DNA of 39,188 bases from Spirochaetaceae bacterium. GTDB lineage: Bacteria > Spirochaetota > Spirochaetia > DSM-27196 > SLAA01. The notes under the pieces are model-generated. The model worked only from the letters and a program-made list of their open reading frames with translations. It did no database searches and was not told where the DNA came from. Position numbers and translations under genes: made by a program. The stretch is from assembly GCA_003552985.1 (NCBI GenBank), contig PUPD01000015.1:1-39188 (forward strand), given 5' to 3'. Of the stretch, positions 23,677-32,000 are shown piece after piece. Each line of letters opens with the position of its first letter. The stretch's first letter is position 1.

Positions 23677-24762
23677 CTACCCGGTTCCGGAGCCGGTGGC
23701 GTGCGCCCGGTTCGGCCGAGGTGCAACCGTGGCGCCCGCCACCACCGCACCGGGAACCTGCAGCTGCAGCGGCTCGTCGCTACGCTCGATGATTCGCTCC
23801 CTGAGCCATGTCCCTGCGCGTCGGCCGAGCTCGGCCACGGTGAGATCGACCGTGGTAATCGGCTGCGATACAAGACTCCGCACCGGTGAGTTGTCGAACC
23901 CGGTCAGCGAGAACGCCTCCGGAATCTGAAGGCCCATGCTCAGCGCGCACTGGTAGATATAGACGGCCACCACGTCGTTGAAACACATGACGGTGTCGTA
24001 GCCTGTCGCGAGCAGCCGTTCGATAAACCTCGGGGTAATCTCGCCGAGCGAGCCGAGGTCCCAGGTATCGTCCGTCGAGAACCGCACGCCGCGCGAAGCG
24101 GCCGCCCGCAGAAGCCCGTCGCGACGCAGTTCCGAAACCTGCGGAATGGCCGGCAGCCCGAGAAAACACGGCCGCGGATGCGGGTCTACCTCGAGCACGT
24201 GCGCAAGCAGGCGCTCCATGCCCGCGGCGTGGTCGGACGCTACATAGTTATGGTGCGAATCGATGCGGTTGATGAGCACTACCGGGACCCGGCGATCGTC
24301 TATGGCGGCGAGGAGCTCCGGTGTAGGAGTTGTGAAGCCGAACACGCACGCGTCGATTTGGCCGTGCTTCTTGTGCTCGAAGATCGAAGCTCCCGAAGTG
24401 TCGGTCAGGGTGATCACATTCGCGCGCACCTCACCGAACCCGGTACGCAGTGCGTGGATAAACTCCGCCGGGTCGTAGAAGAGGTGCAGGTAGTTCTCGC
24501 CGCCGAACGGGAGAAACAGAGCAACGTTCAGAATGGCGCGCCCGCGATGACGGCGAATGCGCCGTTTCAGGTAACCCATCTCCTCGGCGGTCCTGCTGAC
24601 GCGCTCGCGGGTATCCGGGGTCACCAGATTCGAATGGTTGAGGGCTCGGGACACCGTGCCGGCTGAGATGCCGAGCTCTCGGGCGATATGATAGATCGTA
24701 ACCGGACGCTGCTCCCCAGAGCCTCCGTTCTCGTTGTGCCGGCCGTCGGTAGCTCTGCTCAC
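23677..24762 (-). CDS. LacI-family transcriptional repressor
   Basis: From GTG 24762 the protein has 361 residues. The N-terminal LacI helix-turn-helix and hinge lie at about residues 21-70 (VTIYHIARELGISAGTVSRALNHSNLVTPDTRERVSRTAEEMGYL), and a periplasmic-binding-protein-like domain follows with INRIDSHHNYVASDHAAGMERLLAHV, GYDTVMCFNDVVAVYIYQCALSMGLQIPEAFSLTGFDNSP, and SQPITTVDLTVAELGR. The frame is open further upstream, but that part would include the operator at 24782-24800, and GAGGG stands just before the GTG, so the shorter form is preferred. It probably senses a sugar or uronate intermediate, represses the SDR operon and itself, and shares a transcript with GH88. Confidence 0.93.
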   Translation of the reverse strand: MSRATDGRHNENGGSGEQRPVTIYHIARELGISAGTVSRALNHSNLVTPDTRERVSRTAEEMGYLKRRIRRHRGRAILNVALFLPFGGENYLHLFYDPAEFIHALRTGFGEVRANVITLTDTSGASIFEHKKHGQIDACVFGFTTPTPELLAAIDDRRVPVVLINRIDSHHNYVASDHAAGMERLLAHVLEVDPHPRPCFLGLPAIPQVSELRRDGLLRAAASRGVRFSTDDTWDLGSLGEITPRFIERLLATGYDTVMCFNDVVAVYIYQCALSMGLQIPEAFSLTGFDNSPVRSLVSQPITTVDLTVAELGRRAGTWLRERIIERSDEPLQLQVPGAVVAGATVAPRPNRAHATGSGTG

Positions 24763-24781
24763 GCTGCCCTCACCACTCCGT

Positions 24782-24800
24782 ATTGATTGCATGCAATTAA
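24782..24800. promoter_or_regulatory. LacI-family operator before its regulator gene
   Basis: Read on the minus strand the site is TTAATTGCATGCAATCAAT, one base different from the site at 19145-19163. It lies 20 bases before the GTG start, as expected for autorepression. The rest of the 331-base gap to the aldo/keto reductase gene holds a TTGACA (24970-24975) without a good -10 box, and a 7-base repeat. Confidence 0.8.
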
Positions 24801-25033
24801 TCGACCGCCACAGTGTACGACGCTTCGCCGGCTCTGTCGAGCACGGCGCGCTCCCTTCGGCAGCCCGGCCATCGGGACAAGGGCACCCACGCAGGGACGC
24901 CCGGTTGTTGGCAGCGCGAACGGCGTCGGCAACACTCGACGCGCGTGCCCATCCCGCGCCGCCGAAACCTTGACACGAGCGCGCATCTCGCACAGCATCC
25001 TATCCGTCCGCGCGACCGCCCGCATAACCGCCC

Positions 25034-25068
25034 GCGGGCAGCGGGCAGCGGGCTGCGGGCTGCGGGAA
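25034..25068. repeat. Five tandem 7-base repeats (GCGGGCW)
   Basis: Units are GCGGGCA twice, GCGGGCT twice, then GCGGGAA, directly before the aldo/keto reductase ribosome site. Copy number could vary by slippage and alter leader length. Confidence 0.7.
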
Positions 25069-25093
25069 CACGATATCGAAGGGAGAATCGGCA

Positions 25094-26080
25094 ATGGAGT
25101 ATCGACGATTTGGAAAGACCGGCTGGGATGTGTCTGAAGTTTCGCTTGGAACCTGGCAGCTTGGCGGCGGCTGGGAAGGTCGCTTCGACGATGCGATCGC
25201 CGATCGGGTGCTCAACGAAGCGATCGACAGCGGCGTCAACTTCCTGGACACCGCCGACGTATACAGCGGCGGAAAGAGCGAGGCGGCGGTGGGGCGCGTG
25301 GTGCGCCGGCGCTCGGAGCGCGTCTACGTCGGCACGAAGTGCGGACGCCGGCTGCAGCCGCACACGGCCGAGACCTACACTCCGGAAGCGTTGCGCGGCT
25401 TTGTGGAAGACAGCCTGCGCAACTCGGGGCTGGAGTGTCTCGACCTGATACAGCTCCATTGCCCTCCAGCCGATGTCTACTACCGGCCGGAAATATTCGA
25501 GCTGTTCGATCGGCTGCGGGACGAGGGCAAGATCGCGTTCATGGGCGTCTCGGTGGAGAAAGTCGAAGAGGCACTCAAAGCGATCGAGTACCCGAATGTG
25601 TGCACGGTGCAGATAATCTTCAATATGTTCCGCCTGCGCCCGTCCGAGCGGTTCTTCCCATTGGCCGCCGAGCGCGATATCGGCGTGATCGTTCGCGTGC
25701 CGCTCGCAAGCGGCCTGCTCTCGGGCAAGCTCAGTGCAAGCACCAGTTTCGCGAAGGACGACCACCGCCACTTCAACCGCGAAGGGGCCGCATTCGACAA
25801 GGGTGAGACCTTCTCCGGCGTACCGCTGGAGGTGGGCCTTGAGGCGGTTGAGGAGCTCAAGGAGCGTCTGGGCGGCTCAGCGCCTCTGGTGCAGCTTGCG
25901 TTGCGCTGGATTCTGATGTTCGACGAAGTGAGCTGCGTTATCCCCGGTACCACCAAGAGTGAGCAGCTGCAGAGCAACCTGGCCGCGGCCGAGCTTCCTC
26001 GGTTGAGCGCCGCGCAAATGCAGGCGGTGCAAGCGGTGTACGACCGGCATATCCGCCCCCTGGTGCACCAGCTCTGGTGA
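25094..26080 (+). CDS. Aldo/keto reductase
   Basis: The 328-residue protein has the full catalytic set of the AKR TIM barrel: D52 and Y57 in FLDTADVYSGGKSE, K82 in VGTKCGRR, and H122 in LIQLHCPP. The C-terminal cofactor site is CVIPGTTKSEQLQSNLAA, which would bind NADPH. AAGGGAG stands before the ATG. Members of this branch reduce aldehydes or ketones, including sugar-derived ones, and are often found by carbohydrate regulators. It diverges from the lacI-type gene and could belong to the same regulon, but the operator is nearly 300 bases upstream. The physiological substrate cannot be read. Confidence 0.93.
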   Translation: MEYRRFGKTGWDVSEVSLGTWQLGGGWEGRFDDAIADRVLNEAIDSGVNFLDTADVYSGGKSEAAVGRVVRRRSERVYVGTKCGRRLQPHTAETYTPEALRGFVEDSLRNSGLECLDLIQLHCPPADVYYRPEIFELFDRLRDEGKIAFMGVSVEKVEEALKAIEYPNVCTVQIIFNMFRLRPSERFFPLAAERDIGVIVRVPLASGLLSGKLSASTSFAKDDHRHFNREGAAFDKGETFSGVPLEVGLEAVEELKERLGGSAPLVQLALRWILMFDEVSCVIPGTTKSEQLQSNLAAAELPRLSAAQMQAVQAVYDRHIRPLVHQLW

Positions 26081-26174
26081 ACAGCGGTCGGCCGGACGCG
26101 AGAGTCTGCACGCAAAGCAGCCGTGGACTGCCGCAGTGCCGCGTGCCGCCGCGGGGGCCGGCGTGCCGCCGCGG

Positions 26175-26951
26175 TTAGTCGCCTGCTTCGTAGCGTTGGT
26201 AATCCTCAGGGGCTGAAAAGCGGACGCGGTCGGGGAGCTCATCGAGCTCTTCGACCAGTTCGTAGCCCTGTCCGGAAGCGCGGTCTTCAAAGCGAATTGG
26301 AACCGCTTCCGGCATGCGCAGCGTAATCGCGGCCTTAAACGAGTAGGTGAAGCCGCCGGGAACCTCCACCTCACCGTCGACGTGGTAGAGCACAGTATCC
26401 TCGGTAATCGCCTCGTCGTCCTCCGGGAGCTCGCAGCTCCACTGCAGATAGGCGCAGGGGTGAACCGGGTGGTTAGGGGGCAGCACCAGCAGGAGGTGCT
26501 CAACCGCAAACGGGTAGATCTCCTCATCGAGTAGGAATACGCGGCTGTAACTCCGGAGCGAGTCACTCACGCTGAGGATCAGGGGCGTTTCGGCGGACAG
26601 GTCGAAGATGAGCTCGTAGGTGGGGGCATCGTCAGGAACCGCGGGCTCAATCCAGATGCGCTCATCCGACACCGCGTAGCGGTAGGCGTCATGCCCGACC
26701 TCCTCGCCCAATGGGTGAAGCTCCACCGAGCGCGGTTGCATCAGGCTCCGAGTAACCGCCTGCGGGTCCGGCTGTGGGGTGTCGCCATTCTGCGCTGCCG
26801 CGAAGACCGGCAGGAGCACGAGCGCAAGAACCCCGAGCGCAACTCCGCGGAGCGCCCGTGCGGTGACGCGGCGCCTGGCTGCAGAGGCTGCGGCGCTGTG
26901 CCGGTCCGGCGGCGTGGTGGTAGCTCGCTGCGGTTGTGTGCATCTCATCAT
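26175..26951 (-). CDS. Exported protein of unknown function
   Basis: From the tandem ATGATG at 26951-26946 the product has about 258 residues. It has an unusually long basic n-region (RRRVTARALRG near residue 27-37) followed by a hydrophobic stretch VALGVLALVLLPVFAAAQNG that should be a cleaved signal peptide. The mature part of roughly 200 residues is acidic and looks beta-rich, with repeated short strands such as YRYAVSDERIWIEPAVPDD, TYELIFDLSAETPLILSVSDSLRSYSRVFLLDE and GEVEVPGGFTYSFKAAITLRMPEAVPIRFED. A CAYLQWSC pair of cysteines could form a disulfide. I do not recognise a family. An extended -10 box lies 8 bases before the start, and no ribosome site is seen. Confidence 0.65.
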   Translation of the reverse strand: MMRCTQPQRATTTPPDRHSAAASAARRRVTARALRGVALGVLALVLLPVFAAAQNGDTPQPDPQAVTRSLMQPRSVELHPLGEEVGHDAYRYAVSDERIWIEPAVPDDAPTYELIFDLSAETPLILSVSDSLRSYSRVFLLDEEIYPFAVEHLLLVLPPNHPVHPCAYLQWSCELPEDDEAITEDTVLYHVDGEVEVPGGFTYSFKAAITLRMPEAVPIRFEDRASGQGYELVEELDELPDRVRFSAPEDYQRYEAGD

Positions 26952-26959
26952 GGCGCCGG

Positions 26960-26968
26960 ATTGTACCA
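26960..26968 (-). promoter_or_regulatory. Extended -10 promoter box for the exported protein
   Basis: Minus-strand TGGTACAAT is an extended -10 element; the -35 position has only TTCCGT. The start codon follows after 8 bases, as at 1459 and 12427. Confidence 0.45.
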
Positions 26969-27063
26969 CGTATCGGGGCAGGACGGAACCGGCCCGCGAA
27001 GCAGCGAAGCGGCAAGCGAGAGCTTTCGTGCCCGGTTGTGCCGGAAACAAAGGGGCTCGTATG

Positions 27064-27555
27064 CTACGCGCTTCCCTCCTGCTGCACCCAACGGTCTACG
27101 GCTTCCACCAGATCGCGAACGGCTTGAGCATCGTGCTGTGCGGAGTTCCGCACCTTGACGAAGCGCAGATCCAGGTACTCATGAGCCAGGACGTTCCGCA
27201 ACGCCGCCAGGGGCTTGAGCCGCCCTCCAATATGGGTTAAGCCGGGTACGGTATCTATCAGTTCCAGGATCTGCCCGTAGGTTTGCGGCACCGTACGACG
27301 CTCAGTTGCGAGCACAATTTTGGCTGCATCGATGGCTGCATTGATCAGCATTTCCACCCAGCGGTCAAGATTTCGTCGCATGGCGCGATTGGTTTGATAC
27401 TGCTGCAGTGACACCTGCTCGAACTGCGGCTGGTCTTCCAGCTCTTCGCGGATGAACTCCAGAATACGCTGTAACCTGCTCCTGTCTATCTCCGAGAGCG
27501 ACGCGCTGCGAGCACGGATTTTGCGAAACTCGCGCTCCAACTCCAGAAAGTCCAT
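27064..27555 (-). CDS. HepT-like (DUF86) HEPN ribonuclease toxin
   Basis: The 163-residue product ends in a HEPN domain of the HepT type. The R-x4-H-x-Y motif is intact at R120-H125-Y127 in ALRNVLAHEYLDL, and upstream helices (NRAMRRNLDRWVEMLINAAIDAAKIVLATERRTVPQTYGQILELI) match the DUF86 pattern. In characterised MntA/HepT pairs the toxin acts as a ribonuclease and MntA neutralises it by AMPylating a residue in this motif. The HepT domain proper begins near residue 23 (IDRSRLQRILEFIREEL), where there is no start codon. The nearest ATG is at 27555, inside what looks like the end of the antitoxin domain; GTG 27615 is also possible. See the upstream mntA remnant. Confidence 0.75.
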   Translation of the reverse strand: MDFLELEREFRKIRARSASLSEIDRSRLQRILEFIREELEDQPQFEQVSLQQYQTNRAMRRNLDRWVEMLINAAIDAAKIVLATERRTVPQTYGQILELIDTVPGLTHIGGRLKPLAALRNVLAHEYLDLRFVKVRNSAQHDAQAVRDLVEAVDRWVQQEGSA

Positions 27556-27814
27556 CGCTACGGTCGTGACGGCAAGACAGTGGCGACTGTGTATTGCTCG
27601 GTCGCGAATCAACACGGCCCGGCCGGTGAGAAGAGCCGCGGCAGCGACGGTCGCGGGGGGTTCGGTTGAGTATCAAAAGGTCGACGTTCCTGTTCGTTGC
27701 CCGCTCAAGCGCGACCTGCATTCCAGGCTCGTCCAAAAGAACGCGGTCTGTTTCAATCTCCAACGCGCGGCGGACCGCATCGAGATCTACACCGATCTGT
27801 TCGCTCTGTTCCAC
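27556..27814 (-). pseudogene. MntA-type antitoxin remnant, 5'-truncated and frameshifted
   Basis: From a GTG at 27814 the frame encodes VDLDAVRRALEIETDRVLLDEPGMQVALERATNRNVDLLILNRTP, the second half of an MNT-domain nucleotidyltransferase. At a run of six C on this strand (27655-27660) the frame breaks; dropping one C continues as ATVAAAALLTGRAVLIRDRA, typical of an MntA C-terminus, and then runs without a stop into the HepT coding region. The catalytic GSxxxG and DxD part that should come first is not found in the 90 bases up to the helicase gene. It is either decayed, a sequencing error, or a fused MntA-HepT polypeptide made by frameshifting. Confidence 0.6.
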
Positions 27815-27904
27815 CCTGCCATAATATCACACCCCGGGAGAGCGGTTAATCGGTGAACAAGCAACGAGCTTCGGCTAACCGCGCAACCAGTTTCGCACCA
27901 TTTG

Positions 27905-30682
27905 CTATAGCTTGAAGCGCAGCACCACCTCGCCGGTTTCCGGATCAACCTCTACGCTCTTACGGTCCGAGGAAGCATCGAAGAGCGGCTTTCCGGTCGC
28001 CGCACGTGTGAGGCTGTTGAGAAACGCCATGCCCTGGTTCAGGACGGCCTCGAGGTCTTCAGGAGACATGGTCTGTGTGCCCGAAGCGCTCTGCCCGCCT
28101 TCCGCCGGCTGCACCGCGGACCCTGCAGCGTCGGCCAGGTCCGCGGGTTCGGTTGGGTCGGGCGCCTCGCCGGCCTCCTCTTCTTCGACGTCTACCTCCG
28201 CCCTTTCCGGCTCAAAGAGCCGCGGGTTGAGGAAGTGCGGGGTCTTCTCATCGAGCTCGACCGGTTCCGGCTCCCGGCCGCGCCGGTCGTGCGCTATCTC
28301 TTCGGCGCCGAGCTCGTCTCCGAACATGCGCCGCAGCTGTTCCACGAAGCGGTTCTTCTTTTCGCGGCTGAAATCGACCTCGTCAGCGGTACCGTCGATA
28401 ACCGCGTCGAACAGCTCCTGCTTCAGGCCGATGCCCGCAAACACCCGCTCCTCAATCGAGTTCCGGGTGATGAGGTTGATCACGTTGATCTTGTTGCTGC
28501 GCTGCCCGATTCGGTGAATCCTGCCGATGCGCTGGTTCAATTTGGCCGGGTTCCACGGGAGCTCAAAGTTGATGAGGCAGTCGGTGTTCTCCAGGTTGAG
28601 CCCCACGCCGCCGGCGTCGGTGGAGAGAAACACCATGCAGTCGGGGTTCTCGCGGAACTCGTCGATGATAACCTGTCGTTTTTCCGTGGGGACCTTACCG
28701 TTGAACTCGACGAAATCGATCGCGAGCTCAGAGAGCACCTTGCCGATCAGGTAGCTCATGGTCGTCCACTCGGTGAAGATGATGAGCTTGCGCCGCTCCC
28801 CGATCACGAGCTCCTTGAGTATCGACACCAGCTCCACCAGCTTCGGAGACACGTTGCTCTGCTTGTCGATCAGGTAGGTGGAGTTGCAGACCATGCGCAT
28901 GCAGATGAGGATCCGCTGAATCATCTTGAGGTCCATCGGAGTGAGAAACTTTTTGTTGATGATGGCCAGCAAGCTCGTCATGTATCCCTGGTGTACCTCC
29001 GCCTGCTCGGGAGCGAGGTCAAGGTAGTAGGTGTTCTCGATCACGTCCGGCAGGCTGTCGAACACCTCGCGCTTGGTGCGCCGGATCAACAGCGGTTTGA
29101 CTTTCTCGTGGACGGCGTCGAGATTGCGGTAGCCGAGGATCTCGTTCTTTTTCGTCCGGCTCATCGAGTAGTGGTTGGCCGCGAACGCCCACAGCGGGGT
29201 GAGGAGCTCGGGGTCGGAGAACTGCACGATCGCATAGAGGTCCTCCAGCTTGTTCTCGAGAGGCGTGCCGGTCATCACCAGCGAGTGGCTGCGCGGGACG
29301 CGATTGATCGCCTGGTGCGTCTTGGTCTCGAAGTTCTTGATGCGTTGAGCCTCGTCGAGCACGACAAAATCTGGGCGCCAGTCGCGCACGGTGCCGATAT
29401 CGCGCAGCAACGCTTCGTAGTTGGTGATCTTGAAGAATGCCGAGTCCTCGTGGTACGCCCTTATGCGGTTAGCGCGCGAGCCGGCAATGATCTGTGCGGT
29501 TTCGTCGGTAAACTTCTCGATTTCGCGCTTCCACTGGTTCTTCAGCGACGCGGGACAGACGATGAGCGTCTTCTCGATACCGAACAGCCGCCGCTTTAAA
29601 ATCGCCGTGGCGATGGCCTGGAGCGTCTTGCCCAGTCCCATCTCGTCGGCTACGATCGCGGCCTTGCGAAACGCCGCGAAGGTTACCCCCTCCTTCTGGT
29701 ACGGGTAGAGCTCGATCTTGAGGAACGCAAAATCGTCCTTGAACCTCCTTTTGAGCGCAGCGGCTTCCTTCTCGAAGAACATCTCGTCCATCCGGCGAAG
29801 CAGGCGGCGGTCAAACTGCATCAGCTCCGGAGCTTCCGAATACTCGCTGAAGAGCTCGAACAGCCGGTTCATACTCTCACGGGTGTAGATTCCCTTCTCG
29901 TTGAACAGCGCATCGATCCGCGTGCGAAGCTCCGGGTCATCGACGCGCTCGTAGAAGCATACCGGCTTTTGCAGCCGCGAGCTCCAGGTCACATGCACGA
30001 AAGGAAAGACCTCGCCGGCCGCCTGGTCGCGAAGCAGCTCGTCGCGGGAGAGCTCGGCGAACGCGAAGATCAGGTGTTTGCAGATATCGAGATGGTTCAC
30101 GGCAAAGTCGGGGCAGGTGCAGTGTCCCCGCTCCTCGTCCGCGCTGTACAACGTGACGGTGTACTCCCGTCCTCGTGCCGCGCGTACCGTATGCCGTCCC
30201 TTAAACAGCTCTCCCGGGATGAGCGTGAGGTCCTCTTTCTTCGCCCGATCTCTGCGGGACTGCAGCGCAATCTGTTTGATCTCCTCCGGGGTGAGGTGCT
30301 CCTGCGGGATCTCGCCCGCACGCTGCAGCGTATCGGCATCGGCGGCCGAGGCCTCTGCAGCGCTTGGCTTTTGTTTGGTGCGCTTGGTGCGTTGGGCGAT
30401 ATCCAGAAACGCCGCAACGACGTGCTTACACCCCGGGTAGGGATAGGGACAGGTGCAGGTAGCCGACAGGGATGCCGCCTCGGGGTTTTCGGCAGGCTCC
30501 TGCCGGACTGTTACCTCGTACTCTCCGTAGTTCCCGTCGAACACGTAGCGGTAGGTGAACTCGCCGGGGTCTGCGTTCACCAGGGTGTAGTTGCCAAGTA
30601 GGAAGATATTCTCGCCGCGCGAGAATATGGCCGGCGTTCGGGCCAGATCGTTACGGATATAGGCGATGGAAAGCTCGTTCAC
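27905..30682 (-). CDS. SWIM zinc-finger SNF2-family helicase
   Basis: The 925-residue protein starts with two SWIM-type zinc fingers: CTCPYPYPGCKH at about 76-87 and CTCPDFAVNHLDICKH at about 188-203. A long linker follows, then a complete SNF2 ATPase: DEMGLGKT (Walker A), VLDEAQRIKN (motif II), MTGTPLENKLEDLYAI (III), and in the second lobe STDAGGVGLNLENTDCLINFELPWNPAKLNQRIGRIHRIGQ (V and VI). The last 150 residues are acidic and low in complexity, ending in a conserved-looking short tail. Such proteins translocate along DNA and remodel nucleoprotein or RNA polymerase complexes; the bacterial SWIM-SNF2 group is poorly characterised. The start is GTG with AAAGGAGG just upstream. It is followed on the same strand by the mntA remnant. 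Confidence 0.95.
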   Translation of the reverse strand: MNELSIAYIRNDLARTPAIFSRGENIFLLGNYTLVNADPGEFTYRYVFDGNYGEYEVTVRQEPAENPEAASLSATCTCPYPYPGCKHVVAAFLDIAQRTKRTKQKPSAAEASAADADTLQRAGEIPQEHLTPEEIKQIALQSRRDRAKKEDLTLIPGELFKGRHTVRAARGREYTVTLYSADEERGHCTCPDFAVNHLDICKHLIFAFAELSRDELLRDQAAGEVFPFVHVTWSSRLQKPVCFYERVDDPELRTRIDALFNEKGIYTRESMNRLFELFSEYSEAPELMQFDRRLLRRMDEMFFEKEAAALKRRFKDDFAFLKIELYPYQKEGVTFAAFRKAAIVADEMGLGKTLQAIATAILKRRLFGIEKTLIVCPASLKNQWKREIEKFTDETAQIIAGSRANRIRAYHEDSAFFKITNYEALLRDIGTVRDWRPDFVVLDEAQRIKNFETKTHQAINRVPRSHSLVMTGTPLENKLEDLYAIVQFSDPELLTPLWAFAANHYSMSRTKKNEILGYRNLDAVHEKVKPLLIRRTKREVFDSLPDVIENTYYLDLAPEQAEVHQGYMTSLLAIINKKFLTPMDLKMIQRILICMRMVCNSTYLIDKQSNVSPKLVELVSILKELVIGERRKLIIFTEWTTMSYLIGKVLSELAIDFVEFNGKVPTEKRQVIIDEFRENPDCMVFLSTDAGGVGLNLENTDCLINFELPWNPAKLNQRIGRIHRIGQRSNKINVINLITRNSIEERVFAGIGLKQELFDAVIDGTADEVDFSREKKNRFVEQLRRMFGDELGAEEIAHDRRGREPEPVELDEKTPHFLNPRLFEPERAEVDVEEEEAGEAPDPTEPADLADAAGSAVQPAEGGQSASGTQTMSPEDLEAVLNQGMAFLNSLTRAATGKPLFDASSDRKSVEVDPETGEVVLRFKL

Positions 30683-30723
30683 GGTGCCTCCTTTCTCCTT
30701 GGACGCTCAGCTTATTCCATCGT

Positions 30724-30752
30724 TTGCCGCAACAGCAAGTGCGTGGTAAGAT
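30724..30752 (+). promoter_or_regulatory. Sigma-70 type promoter for xdhC-guaD
   Basis: TTGCCG (30724-30729), 17 bases, then TAAGAT (30747-30752). The start point near 30759 gives a leader of about 35 bases with AGGAG 8 bases before the ATG at 30794. Confidence 0.55.
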
Positions 30753-30793
30753 GTAAACTTGGACGACAGAAGTGATGCTCAGGAGTTTCGTTG

Positions 30794-31984
30794 ATGATTA
30801 ACGCCCGCGAAATTGCCGCGCTGCGCGATGCCATGCGAGCGGTCCACGCCGAAGGGGAGGTCCCCGCCCTCGTCACGCTGCTGCAGGTTGACGGGTCGGC
30901 GTACCGCAGACCCGGTGCGAAGATGCTGGTGCGCCCGGATGGGGCGACCACCTGTATGATCTCCGGCGGCTGCCTGGAACCGGAGCTCGCCGAGGTGGCT
31001 CGGGAGGTATTGGCGTCCGGGAAGCCACGTCGCGTTCGCTACGACCTCAGTGAAGAGGAGGTGTGGGGACTGGGCCTCGGCTGCGGCGGCGCGATTGACC
31101 TATATATTGAGCCGCTTCATCGGCAGAGCGTTCCGGCCCAGTGGGTAGAGCTCCAGGCTGCCGGCGCTCCGGCGGTGCTCGCGAGCATGTTCACCAAGAA
31201 CGGTGCGACGCACCGGCTGTTCCGAGGGCCGGCGCCGGCCGGGAACGGCGGCAATTCGGGATCGGGGGAGCCGCTATCGGCTGAGCCGATGAACGACCGA
31301 GTTGCAGCCCGCGCGGCGCAGCTACTTGAGGCGGGAAGCTCGGCGTCGAAGCTGGAGTCGGTCGACGGGCACGAGGTGTTCTTCGACCTGAGCACGTCCG
31401 TCCCCGAGCTCGTGTTGTTCGGCGGCGGTCCCGGCGCGGTGCCGCTTGCAGCCCGGGCGGTCGAGATTGGTTTTCGCGTCATCGTGGTTGACCCCCGCAC
31501 CTCGGTCGCGAACACGGCAAGCTTCCCGGATGCGGAGATCGTGGCTGCGCATCCGGAACAGTATCCGGAGCTGGTTCCGGTATCGCCCCACAGCCACGTC
31601 GTAATCATGAATCACCACCTCGAGCGCGACCGCGAGGCGCTCGTCTACGCTATAGAACACACGCCCGCGTACATTGGTGTGCTTGGGCCGCGACGGCGGT
31701 TCGAAAAGTTGCTCGATGCACTCGAAGCCGAAGGGCGTAAGCCCGATGAGGATGCGGTTCACCGGGTACATAACCCGGTCGGGCTCGACATCGGGGCGGA
31801 GGGACCTGAGGAAATCGCATTGAGTATCCTGGCAGAGATTCTCGCGGAACAACGCGGGCATAGCGGAACGCGGCTGATGGACAAGGGCTCGGGCATCCAC
31901 GAGCGCCGCAGCAGCCGCGTCCATGGCCGCGCGCACAGCGGCACCGCCGCCCAGGGCCGCAGCGCCGCGGCGGCACAAAACTGA
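30794..31984 (+). CDS. XdhC/CoxI-family molybdenum hydroxylase maturation protein
   Basis: The 396-residue product has the N-terminal XdhC/CoxI domain: VTLLQVDGSAYRRPGAKMLVRPDG, then ISGGCLEPELAEVAREVL and GLGLGCGGAIDLYIEPL. A C-terminal Rossmann domain follows (ELVLFGGGPGAVPLAARAVEIGFRVIVVDPR, then HHLERDREALVYAIEHTPAYIGVLGPRRRF and the GLDIGAEGPEEIALSILAEILA end). The family inserts sulfurated molybdenum cofactor into xanthine dehydrogenase-like enzymes; E. coli YqeB is a relative. A Gly/Ser/Pro-rich spacer lies near residues 136-155, and the last 35 residues are a basic, Ala/Arg/Ser-rich tail beyond the family end. The ATG at 30794 has AGGAG at the right distance. guaD follows after 16 bases. 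Confidence 0.92.
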   Translation: MINAREIAALRDAMRAVHAEGEVPALVTLLQVDGSAYRRPGAKMLVRPDGATTCMISGGCLEPELAEVAREVLASGKPRRVRYDLSEEEVWGLGLGCGGAIDLYIEPLHRQSVPAQWVELQAAGAPAVLASMFTKNGATHRLFRGPAPAGNGGNSGSGEPLSAEPMNDRVAARAAQLLEAGSSASKLESVDGHEVFFDLSTSVPELVLFGGGPGAVPLAARAVEIGFRVIVVDPRTSVANTASFPDAEIVAAHPEQYPELVPVSPHSHVVIMNHHLERDREALVYAIEHTPAYIGVLGPRRRFEKLLDALEAEGRKPDEDAVHRVHNPVGLDIGAEGPEEIALSILAEILAEQRGHSGTRLMDKGSGIHERRSSRVHGRAHSGTAAQGRSAAAAQN

Positions 31985-32000
31985 ACCTGCGAGGTGGAGT

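Noticed and set aside
24763-24993. N-terminal extension of the LacI-type protein up to 24993
   Set aside because: The added 77 residues are not LacI-like and their coding sequence contains the operator; the GTG at 24762 has a suitable ribosome site.
27365-27814. A 149-codon gene starting at the antitoxin remnant
   Set aside because: Only its first third resembles MntA; after the C6 run the product is meaningless and overlaps the HepT frame, so it is treated as a frameshifted pseudogene.
28235-29599. Long plus-strand open frame (454 codons) opposite the SNF2 helicase
   Set aside because: The helicase motifs are complete on the other strand; this frame has shadow-type composition, no ribosome site and no domain.
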